A stretch of 64,000 nt of DNA, taken from assembly GCA_016709725.1 (NCBI GenBank), contig JADJMG010000001.1, positions 620,001 through 684,000 of the forward strand. Reading direction: 5' to 3'. The position numbers and the translations under genes were made by a program. Positions within the stretch are counted from its first letter, which is position 1. Each line of letters starts with the position of its first letter. Below are positions 9,024-16,145 of this stretch, in pieces. The notes beneath the pieces were generated by a model. It searched no databases. It was given only the letters and a program-made list of their open reading frames with translations, and had not been told where the DNA came from. Origin of the DNA: Bacteroidota bacterium (GTDB lineage Bacteria; Bacteroidota; Bacteroidia; AKYH767-A; OLB10).

Positions 9024-11300
9024 ATGACTATGGAAAATTTCGTATATATCGTACCTGCCCTTGGCGTACTTGGATTAATCTACATGTTTATTAAATCCAG
9101 TTGGGTGAATAAACAAGATGCAGGTGATGAAAAAATGCAAACCATTTCAACAGCAATTGCAGAAGGTGCAATGGCTTTCTTGAAATCAGAATACAGAATA
9201 CTCGCCATCTTTATGGTGATAGCAAGTATTGGATTAGGAGTATTAAGTCAAGTAGTGGCTAGCTCACACATCTTAATCGTTGCAGCATTTATTTGCGGTG
9301 GTGTATTTAGTGCTATTGCTGGTTATAGCGGAATGCGTGTTGCTACTAAAGCAAATGTTCGCACCACTCAAGCTGCACGTACTTCATTAGCGAAAGCATT
9401 GAAAGTTTCATTCTCAGGTGGAATGGTCATGGGTTTAGGTGTTGCCGGCTTAGCAGTACTTGGATTAAGTTTACTATTTATTTTCCTCTACAGTTTTTTC
9501 ATGGGAAGTCAAATGACCAGCACAGAACAGATGACACAAGTATTAGAAGTACTTGCAGGATTCTCGTTAGGTGCTGAATCGATTGCACTCTTTGCACGTG
9601 TTGGTGGTGGTATTTATACAAAGGCTGCTGACGTTGGTGCTGACTTAGTAGGTAAAGTTGAAGCTGGAATTCCAGAAGATGATCCACGTAATCCAGCAAC
9701 GATTGCAGATAACGTAGGTGATAACGTGGGTGACGTTGCCGGTATGGGTGCTGATTTATTTGGTTCTTATGTGGCAACCGTTCTTGCATCGATGGTATTA
9801 GGAAACTATATCATTCGCGATATGGGTGGTAATATTGATGATGCATTCGGTGGAATTGGCCCAATACTTTTACCATTATGTATTGCTGGTTTCGGTATTG
9901 TTGCTTCAATCGTTGGATCGTGGTTAGTTACTATTAAAGAAACTGCTGCTGCCACTACCGATTCAGTTCAATCAGCATTGAATCGCGGAAACTGGGTTTC
10001 TATCATCATTGCTTTGATTGCATCGTATTTCTTAATTGACATCATGCTTCCTGCACAAATGACGATGAGTGCATTTTCAGGTGGTGAATTCACAACGCTT
10101 TACACTTCTTCTATGAATGTGTTTTGGTCGGTGGTAATCGGAATGTTTGTGGGAGCTGCTATTTCATACATCACAGAATTTTATACTGGATTAAATAAAA
10201 GACCTGTATTAAACATTGTACAAAAATCAGCCACAGGTGCTGCAACAAACATCATTGCTGGACTTGGAACCGGAATGCTTTCCACTGCTTTCCCTGTGAT
10301 TTTATTTGCCGGTGCTATTTGGGGCGCTTATGCATTAGCTGGATTTTACGGAGTAGGTATTGCAGCGTCTGCGATGATGGCTACAACTGCGATGCAATTA
10401 GCCATTGATGCTTTTGGACCGATTGCAGATAATGCTGGTGGTATTGCAGAGATGAGTGAACTTCCTGCTGATGTACGTGAGAAAACAGATATTTTAGATT
10501 CAGTAGGCAATACAACCGCGGCTATCGGAAAAGGATTTGCGATTGCCTCTGCAGCATTAACAGCATTAGCATTATTTGCTGCTTATGTAACATTAACTGG
10601 AATTAACGGAATCAATATTTTCGATGCGAAAGTTTTAGCTGCTTTATTTATTGGTGGAATGATTCCAGTAGTATTCTCTGCTCTAGCTATGAACTCTGTG
10701 GGTAAAGCAGCTATGGAAATGGTAAATGAAGTACGTCGTCAGTTCCGCGAAATTCCAGGAATTATGGAAGGAACTGGTAAACCTGATTATAGTCGTTGTG
10801 TAGAAATTTCAACAAACGCTGCATTGCGTGAAATGATGTTACCAGGCGTAATCACAATTGTTACTCCAATCATTGTTGGATTAGTAATGGGCGCTGAAGC
10901 ATTAGGTGCTTACATGGCCGGTGTAACCGTGAGCGGAGTACTATGGGCAATTTTCCAAAACAACGCCGGTGGTGCTTGGGACAATGCAAAGAAAGCATTT
11001 GAAAAAGGCGTGAACATTGATGGCGTCATGTATTACAAAAAATCAGAACCACATAAAGCAGCTGTTGTAGGTGATACAGTAGGAGATCCGTTTAAAGATA
11101 CTTCAGGTCCTTCAATGAATATCTTAATTAAACTTTCTTCTCTTGTTGGATTAACTATTGCTCCTTTAATCGCAGTAAATGGTGGACATGGTGCAGGTTC
11201 AGGAATGCTGCAGATGATTGTTGTGCTGGAAAAGAAAAGATGGAATGTCACTTTGAAGCTAAGAGTGCTTGTGACATGGATGCAGAAGGAAATTGTGTGA
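9024..11300 (+). CDS. hppA: Membrane-bound ion-pumping pyrophosphatase HppA
   Basis: Couples hydrolysis of pyrophosphate to proton or sodium export across the inner membrane. The protein is multi-pass (about 16 helices in the family). It has the pyrophosphate-site motifs DVGADLVGKVEAGIPEDDPR and NPATIADNVGDNVGDVAGMG in the first half and DNAGGIAEM, NNAGGAWDNAKK and GDTVGDPFKDTSGPS in the second. GNTTAAIGKG has Ala where potassium-independent enzymes have Lys, which points to the potassium-dependent class. The pumped ion cannot be decided. True HppA sequence ends near LTIAPLIAVNGGHGAGSG; the last 30 or so residues as written (LEKKRWNVTLKLRVLVTW) look out of frame. A one-base deletion near 11190-11215 probably disconnects it from the Cys-rich tail in the next entry. 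Confidence 0.95.
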   Translation: MTMENFVYIVPALGVLGLIYMFIKSSWVNKQDAGDEKMQTISTAIAEGAMAFLKSEYRILAIFMVIASIGLGVLSQVVASSHILIVAAFICGGVFSAIAGYSGMRVATKANVRTTQAARTSLAKALKVSFSGGMVMGLGVAGLAVLGLSLLFIFLYSFFMGSQMTSTEQMTQVLEVLAGFSLGAESIALFARVGGGIYTKAADVGADLVGKVEAGIPEDDPRNPATIADNVGDNVGDVAGMGADLFGSYVATVLASMVLGNYIIRDMGGNIDDAFGGIGPILLPLCIAGFGIVASIVGSWLVTIKETAAATTDSVQSALNRGNWVSIIIALIASYFLIDIMLPAQMTMSAFSGGEFTTLYTSSMNVFWSVVIGMFVGAAISYITEFYTGLNKRPVLNIVQKSATGAATNIIAGLGTGMLSTAFPVILFAGAIWGAYALAGFYGVGIAASAMMATTAMQLAIDAFGPIADNAGGIAEMSELPADVREKTDILDSVGNTTAAIGKGFAIASAALTALALFAAYVTLTGINGINIFDAKVLAALFIGGMIPVVFSALAMNSVGKAAMEMVNEVRRQFREIPGIMEGTGKPDYSRCVEISTNAALREMMLPGVITIVTPIIVGLVMGAEALGAYMAGVTVSGVLWAIFQNNAGGAWDNAKKAFEKGVNIDGVMYYKKSEPHKAAVVGDTVGDPFKDTSGPSMNILIKLSSLVGLTIAPLIAVNGGHGAGSGMLQMIVVLEKKRWNVTLKLRVLVTWMQKEIV

Positions 11301-11635
11301 TCGATTCAGCAACTTGTGCAGAGTGGATGGCTGCTGGCAAGTGTGACACTAGTGATTGCATCAAAATGGAAAATGGTAAATGCCATATCAAATCCGATGC
11401 TTGTGAGAAAATTACAGGTGCTGATTGTTGCAAAAACAAAAAAGCTAATTGCGAAAGTGACTGCATGAAGAAATGTAAAGAGCAAGGCATCGATTGCGGA
11501 AACGGAAAACCGTGCCCTATGCATAAGTCGGACGCTAGCCATAACTGTGCAAACGGCTGTGATGCTGCTTGCATGAAGATGTGTGAAGACAAAGGCATGG
11601 CTTGCAAGGGTCAAAAAGAAAATTGCTGTAAGTAA
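11240..11635 (+). CDS. Cys-rich tail, probably the C-terminus of HppA after a frameshift
   Basis: 131 residues from ATG 11240, with 22 cysteines in repeated C-x5-8-C spacing (GKCDTSDCIKMENGKC, ESDCMKKCKEQGIDC, GCDAACMKMCEDKG) and no signal peptide. The same frame is Cys-rich and open upstream of the ATG (ADDCCAGKEKM, from about 11208) and overlaps hppA by 61 bp. hppA in its own frame turns non-native at the same place. Restoring one base would give a single protein of about 870 residues: pyrophosphatase plus a Cys-rich domain. In structurally known membrane pyrophosphatases the C-terminus is on the outer face, so the tail would be periplasmic. Metal binding or disulfide formation are guesses. 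A separate overlapping gene remains possible. Confidence 0.65.
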   Translation: MECHFEAKSACDMDAEGNCVIDSATCAEWMAAGKCDTSDCIKMENGKCHIKSDACEKITGADCCKNKKANCESDCMKKCKEQGIDCGNGKPCPMHKSDASHNCANGCDAACMKMCEDKGMACKGQKENCCK

Positions 11636-11657
11636 TATTTATCGCTACAAAATGAAG

Positions 11658-11684
11658 AGCCTGTGATCCATTCACAGGCTTTTT
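11658..11684 (+). terminator. Rho-independent terminator after hppA
   Basis: Perfect 9-bp stem AGCCTGTGA / TCACAGGCT with a 5-nt loop, followed by TTTT. Confidence 0.85.
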
Positions 11685-11715
11685 AGTTTCTCACTCACCC
11701 TTCCTCGAAAATCCT

Positions 11716-11723
11716 TAACTTTG
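11716..11723 (+). promoter_or_regulatory. -7 element TAACTTTG abutting the YidD-like gene
   Basis: A perfect TAnnTTTG ending 1 nt before ATG 11725. Either translation really begins downstream (for example ATG 11776) or this match is fortuitous. No clear -33 TTTG. Confidence 0.4.
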
Positions 11724-11724
11724 T

Positions 11725-12261
11725 ATGGTGTTTAAAATATACGCTATATCTGCTCTGAAAAGATTAACATTTTTTATGTTGATGGGTGTATTGTTTTTAT
11801 CATGCCCATCGATAACTTTTGCTAATGCATCATTTCATTCCATTGAATCAGACGACAGTTTATTAGTAGTTAATTCCCCGAATAGCGATCATTTAAAAAA
11901 TGATTTTGAATTAATGACTACCCACCAAAGAAAAAATCCTTATCCTATTAGAAAGAAACCCAGTTTTTTGTTAGTAGGGAAAAAAAATATTGTGAAATAT
12001 AATCCTGTGAGTTTACTTCTTGGCGGAATGTTGTATACCTATCAAGCGACGATCTCCTCACAAATTGCTGCCGATTGCCCTTATGAAGTTTCCTGCTCGG
12101 CATTCAGCAAACAAAGCATTTTAGAATTTGGTTTGATAAAAGGTTTGGCCTTAAGTGCCGATCGTGTGACCCGTTGTACGAAGTCAAGTATAAAACAAAT
12201 TCATGCGCTTCGTATTTCTGAAAATGGAAACATCATCGATTTCCCTCCTACTATCGATTAA
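11725..12261 (+). CDS. YidD-like membrane protein insertion factor homolog
   Basis: 178 residues. A hydrophobic N-terminus (about 10-35, ending in ITFANA) looks like a signal or anchor. A variable stretch follows, then a YidD-type core at about 90-165 with LLGGMLYTYQATISSQ, the signature CPYEVSCSAFSKQSI, and LEFGLIKGLALSADRVTRC. YidD proteins are small inner-membrane-associated factors thought to help YidC-dependent insertion. This one has an unusually long N-terminal extension. It is the first gene of a tight set with two membrane proteins sharing a C-terminal domain (16-bp gap, then overlap), so it may act with those rather than be the housekeeping YidD. Confidence 0.75.
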   Translation: MVFKIYAISALKRLTFFMLMGVLFLSCPSITFANASFHSIESDDSLLVVNSPNSDHLKNDFELMTTHQRKNPYPIRKKPSFLLVGKKNIVKYNPVSLLLGGMLYTYQATISSQIAADCPYEVSCSAFSKQSILEFGLIKGLALSADRVTRCTKSSIKQIHALRISENGNIIDFPPTID

Positions 12262-12277
12262 AGAAACATACACACGA

Positions 12278-13158
12278 ATGAAAATAAAATTCATCGTTTT
12301 ATGGATGTGTTTTTGTTTCCATTCATCGGTTTCGCACAAGAAGATACCATTCAACTCCGCGATGAGTTGAATTTTATTTTTCATTTAGGTGAAAGTAAAC
12401 AGATCGATGATTTAGAATTTTATAGTAACCAACTACTAAACGATACGATTGCTTTTACACAAGATTTTCGCGACTCCGTGGCTTTTGCCAGTGGAACTTT
12501 ATTCGCTGATTTTAAAAATACAATCAAGGCGCGTCATTACTTTGATTTGGTAAGCATCCATTCTGTTTTTAAAATACCATCTGCCTATACTTCAGGATTA
12601 ATGGAGATGGATGAACATAAGTATGACGCTGCTTATCAAAAAATTTACGATGCGCCCGAAGCAGAATCGGGAATACTTTTTGAGTTACGCATTTTTGAAT
12701 TAGCGGGATTGTCGTTGCTAAAAAAAGATTATGAGCAATTTGATCAATTGGCTACCGGATTTTTTCCCGAAGATTCAACCATTAATGCGGAGCTGAAGTA
12801 TTTAAACGATTACAGTTACCTCCTACAAAACATGAAAAAAAAATCAGGTTTTGTAGCGGGTGCTTTATCCGCCATTATTCCGGGATTAGGAAAAGTATAC
12901 ACGGGTTTGCCGGGCCAAGCCTTAGCTTCCTTCTTAAAAGTAGTACCCCTCGGAATTATAACAGCGGAGAACTACCTCCATGGTGGATTCAAAAATGTAC
13001 AGTTCTATATCTTTGGTTCCTTATTTTCACTCTTCTATATCGGTGGAATATGGGGAAGCTCAATCAGTGCACAAATTGTTTATCAAGAAAAAGTAGATGA
13101 GATACAGCATAACATCAGGGTGGGCTTGCATGTTCCTGTTGACCGTATTTTCCACTAA
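12278..13158 (+). CDS. Envelope protein with PGLG-type membrane domain (frameshift in signal peptide)
   Basis: About 293 residues after repair. From ATG 12278 the frame gives a normal signal peptide start (MKIKFIVLWMCFCFHSS). The mature protein (FAQEDTIQLRDEL onward) is in another frame that only has the poor start ATG 12301. One missing T near 12331 would join them as ...SSVFAQ. The N-terminal part is alpha-helical. Residues about 185-280 form a membrane domain beginning IIPGLGKVYTGLPGQALASF, a pattern shared with the next gene product. Function unknown; operonic with the YidD-like gene. Confidence 0.7.
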
Positions 13159-14011
13159 AGCGTTTACACAAACGCGGGAAGCGGCCGACAGTCTCTTTGC
13201 AATACAACAATACGATCAAGCATCCTTGATGTACGAGCGCGCTATTTATGAGCGCCCGGGAGATGCCCTTTTTTTCGCTACTACATTATTGTCCAAAGCA
13301 AATTGCTTAAAAGCACAGCAAAAGTTTGAGCAAATAGGAAGTTTACTTTCTCGTATTGATTTATCCGTTTTAAGTGATAGTTTAAAACAAGAAATATATT
13401 TTCAAAAAGCGTTGGGATATTACCTCTCTGACAATTTTGAACTTGCCGAAAAAAACATCTTACCTTCATTTAACCTTGAATCTTTCCATACTAACACGCA
13501 GTTAAATTCCGTTTTGCTTTACACCTTTATTTTAGATGAGTTAGGAAAATGGAATCAAGCCCATCAAGTGATGAGTGATTACATTCAAAATAATAAGATG
13601 TTCACTACAGAAAATAAAATCGTATTGAAGCAAACGTTAGATTCTATTTACAACCCATCTCTTCAACCCACATTAAGAAGCATTAAAAAAGCGAAGACGT
13701 TGTCCTTGATTTTTCCAGGCTTAGGCCAAGCCTACAATGGAGATTACAAGAAAGGAATTTTAAACTTACTTTTAACAGGAGGAAGCGCTACCTTTGGTGT
13801 ATACAATGTGCTTCAAGCAAATTACATTACCGCTGCTACGGCAGGAGTTTATTTATTCTTATACTTCTATTTAGGTGGAGCCAATCAATCGAGCTATAAT
13901 GTACCCACTAAAAATTATATCAAAAAAAGAAAGTACAACGATCAACTAAAATCTGAAATGGTCTACTTCAGTACATTTATTTCCAATATTCACTTATCCA
14001 ACCAACCATGA
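13097..14011 (+). CDS. Envelope TPR-like protein with PGLG-type membrane domain
   Basis: 304 residues. The start overlaps the preceding gene by 62 bp. ATG 13097 gives a signal peptide (MRYSITSGWACMFLLTVFSTKAF); ATG 13130 is an alternative lacking a basic n-region. The N-terminal half has TPR-like helices (DSLFAIQQYDQASLMYERAI; FQKALGYYLSDNFELAEKNI). The C-terminal third is a membrane domain starting LIFPGLGQAYNGDYKKGI, paralogous to that of the preceding gene, with three or four helices and a basic tail (KNYIKKRKYND). The two genes look like a divergent tandem duplication serving one process with the YidD-like protein. Confidence 0.75.
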   Translation: MRYSITSGWACMFLLTVFSTKAFTQTREAADSLFAIQQYDQASLMYERAIYERPGDALFFATTLLSKANCLKAQQKFEQIGSLLSRIDLSVLSDSLKQEIYFQKALGYYLSDNFELAEKNILPSFNLESFHTNTQLNSVLLYTFILDELGKWNQAHQVMSDYIQNNKMFTTENKIVLKQTLDSIYNPSLQPTLRSIKKAKTLSLIFPGLGQAYNGDYKKGILNLLLTGGSATFGVYNVLQANYITAATAGVYLFLYFYLGGANQSSYNVPTKNYIKKRKYNDQLKSEMVYFSTFISNIHLSNQP

Positions 14012-14967
14012 TTCAAAAAATAATAAAAAAAATTCTTTTCATTTTAATGTTACCAATGTCTTTGATGGCACAGGATTTACAACCACTCACTTTAGCTGGG
14101 CATAAATCGGGCGTTAATGTTTGCAGCTTTTCTCCCGATGGAAAAAGGTTGATTAGTGGAAGCAAAGATGGTGTAGTAAAAGTGTGGGATGTCGCGCAAA
14201 ATTATAAGATGATCAAAGAATTTTCGTTTGGCGATGATGCCATTACTGCACTTCACTATAATCACGCTGGCGATAAAATTTCAATTGGTAGTTTAGAATG
14301 TTTACAGATTTACAACAGTTCTACTTTCAAGAGAATCGCCAGAAAAAAGAAAGCACATGTAACCTTTGTTAAGTCGGGAAATTTTTCACCTAACGACCAA
14401 CTAATTGTTAGCAGTAGTTGGAAGGAAAATGCATTGGTAATTTGGGAGAGTACATCCTTGAAACAAGTTCTTGAATTGGGTGAAAATAATTGGACCGACG
14501 AAGCTAGCTTTACATCGGATGGAAATTACATCATCTCTTGCAATCACGATAACAACGCAAAAGTATGGGATGCAAAAACTGGAAACTTAGTAAGGACCTT
14601 TGCTGGACATACCGATTGGATTTATTCTGTAAAAGTTACTTCAGACATGAAGACACTTATTACGGGAAGCTTTGATCAAACGATAAAGGGTTGGGATTTT
14701 AATACTGGAAAACTCCTTTATACATTAACTGGACATAAAGATGGTATTACCTCTATTGCTATTTCTCCCGACAATCAAATTGTTGCGAGTGCTTCAGTAG
14801 ATGGTTCTTTAATTCTTTGGGATCTAAATACTCAAAAAGAGAAATTTAGGATTTCAGAGAGTGGTGCTTCCATCTTACAGCTAGCATTTTCACCAGATGG
14901 TAAGAGTTTAGTTTCTTGCAATTTTGATGGCAACTTGTTAGTATGGACTTTACCTGAATTAAAATAA
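14008..14967 (+). CDS. Secreted WD40-repeat beta-propeller protein
   Basis: 319 residues; the start overlaps the previous stop by 4 bp (ATGA), so it is translationally coupled. A signal peptide ending MSLMAQ is followed by about seven WD40 blades. Clear examples are LAGHKSGVNVCSFSPDGKRL...VKVWDV, FAGHTDWIYSVKVTSD...IKGWDF, and LTGHKDGITSIAISPD...LILWDL. No sorting domain is present, so it is probably periplasmic. Likely a protein-interaction scaffold; its position as last gene of the YidD-like operon suggests a shared envelope role. Partner unknown. Confidence 0.85.
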   Translation: MIQKIIKKILFILMLPMSLMAQDLQPLTLAGHKSGVNVCSFSPDGKRLISGSKDGVVKVWDVAQNYKMIKEFSFGDDAITALHYNHAGDKISIGSLECLQIYNSSTFKRIARKKKAHVTFVKSGNFSPNDQLIVSSSWKENALVIWESTSLKQVLELGENNWTDEASFTSDGNYIISCNHDNNAKVWDAKTGNLVRTFAGHTDWIYSVKVTSDMKTLITGSFDQTIKGWDFNTGKLLYTLTGHKDGITSIAISPDNQIVASASVDGSLILWDLNTQKEKFRISESGASILQLAFSPDGKSLVSCNFDGNLLVWTLPELK

Positions 14968-14970
14968 AAC

Positions 14971-15001
14971 TTGCCTGAACTTGAAATTATTCCTAATTTT
15001 A
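14971..15001 (+). promoter_or_regulatory. Candidate promoter of the small secreted protein gene
   Basis: TTG (14971-14973), 20 bp, TAATTTTA (14994-15001), one mismatch from TAnnTTTG. ATG 15022 follows. Confidence 0.35.
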
Positions 15002-15021
15002 TACACTTAAATCAGTAAAAA

Positions 15022-15393
15022 ATGAAAAAACTATTACTTTATTCTCTTCTTTTTATATCTACTGTGGGTTATTCACAAGATGTAATTACGTTAGCAGATG
15101 GTCGAACTGTAAATGCAAAAATTTTAGAGTTGACTTCTGACCAAGTCAAATACAAGAAGACGGATAATTTGGAAGGTCCAACGTATACGGTGAATCTCTC
15201 GGATTTGACAAAGATTAAATATGCGAACGGATCAGAGGACACCTTTACAGCCAAAAAAAGTGAAGCTGTAACAACATCAGAACCAACGAGTGAAGTTCCT
15301 CCTATCTTCAAAGGAAAATTTGATGTGAATGATCCTGAAACTGCAGCCTATTTTACTTTTGGTGGATGTGCTAAAGGGATCATTGAACTTTAA
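15022..15393 (+). CDS. Small secreted beta-rich protein of unknown function
   Basis: 123 residues with a signal peptide (MKKLLLYSLLFISTVGYSQ). The mature N-terminus reads VITLADGRTVNAKILELTSD then VKYKKTDNLEGPTYTV, then DLTKIKYANGSEDTF. This pattern recurs in many secreted Bacteroidota proteins where a residue set of type DG-x-x-K-I-E-x-V-K-Y-K forms a small beta domain. A short C-terminal part with FGGCAKGIIEL could be a membrane-associating glycine-zipper fragment. No function is assigned. Monocistronic, with a terminator 40 bp downstream. Confidence 0.7.
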   Translation: MKKLLLYSLLFISTVGYSQDVITLADGRTVNAKILELTSDQVKYKKTDNLEGPTYTVNLSDLTKIKYANGSEDTFTAKKSEAVTTSEPTSEVPPIFKGKFDVNDPETAAYFTFGGCAKGIIEL

Positions 15394-15430
15394 AAATTTC
15401 AATAATAAAATAAATCATTCTACTAAATAA

Positions 15431-15462
15431 AAAAGGCTGCCTTCCGAAGAAGACAGCCTTTT
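15431..15462. terminator. Bidirectional terminator between convergent genes
   Basis: AAAAGGCTGCCTTC / GAAGACAGCCTTTT with a CGAA loop and one internal mismatch. The A-run before and T-run after allow it to serve both flanking genes. Confidence 0.8.
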
Positions 15463-15486
15463 CTATTTAGAAAGGATAACGAATAA

Positions 15487-15819
15487 TTATTCGCTAGCTT
15501 TAAGTTTGCTTGTTTTGATAGGTGTTCCGTTAACAACCCATCCTTGACGATAGAATTCCCATCTTGAAGAAACAACACCATCAATTAATGCGTCATAACC
15601 TGGACCAGCATTTTCAATTGCTTTGTCAACAGCTGCCTTCAACATAGGCTGACCGCACATTTTCATTTCTTTACCTTCGGTACGAGGACCTTTAGCATCA
15701 TTTGGAAGACGTAATGTAACGTTCTTAGAACTGATTACAGTGAAGTCAATTAATCGCTGATTGCAAGAAGACAATGCAACAGCACAAACTACTAAAATAG
15801 GGAGTGCAATTTTTTTCAT
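15487..15819 (-). CDS. Small lipoprotein of unknown function
   Basis: 110 residues with a type II signal peptide; the lipobox is ALSSC. The mature part starts CNQRLIDFTVISSKNVTLRL, followed by KAIENAGPGYDALIDGVV and YRQGWVVNGTPIKTSKL. I recognise this as a recurrent lipoprotein type of Bacteroidota without a known function. It is transcribed alone from a near-perfect promoter and ends at the shared terminator, so it is likely well expressed. Confidence 0.75.
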   Translation of the reverse strand: MKKIALPILVVCAVALSSCNQRLIDFTVISSKNVTLRLPNDAKGPRTEGKEMKMCGQPMLKAAVDKAIENAGPGYDALIDGVVSSRWEFYRQGWVVNGTPIKTSKLKASE

Positions 15820-15854
15820 AATTTTTTTTAATTTATCTTAATTCTTAGTTGAGG

Positions 15855-15885
15855 CAAATATAAATCTTATTGTATTCAAACCAAA
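15855..15885 (-). promoter_or_regulatory. Consensus promoter of the small lipoprotein gene
   Basis: Minus strand TTTG (15882-15885), 19 bp, TATATTTG (15855-15862), a perfect match. The leader is about 30 nt. Confidence 0.7.
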
Positions 15886-16145
15886 ATAAAAAAATAAACC
15901 ATTTAAGGATGTGAAATGGTCAAAACCTGTAAAAATTATACATCCGTATATTATATTAATTGCTTATTTTCAATACATTACATTTTTTTAGTGCATTTTT
16001 CCAATGGGGGTCAATTCTACTTGCAATCAGTATTTTTACCCCATTCTTGCGAATCCTAACAAAAATCATTCAATCAAATCTGAACTTCCTGACCAAAGCG
16101 AATCCAATAATAGATTGTATCTTCATCTTTGTTCACCGTTAACCC

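Noticed and set aside
11190..11300. Programmed ribosomal frameshift linking hppA to the Cys-rich tail
   Set aside because: No convincing slippery heptamer or stimulatory hairpin was seen, and many similar single-base breaks in the window are better explained as sequencing errors.
15960..16142. 60-codon open frame upstream of the TMTC-like gene
   Set aside because: Hydrophobic by AT-rich composition only; no leader features, and it ends abutting the real start. The gap 15886-16145 shows no other gene.
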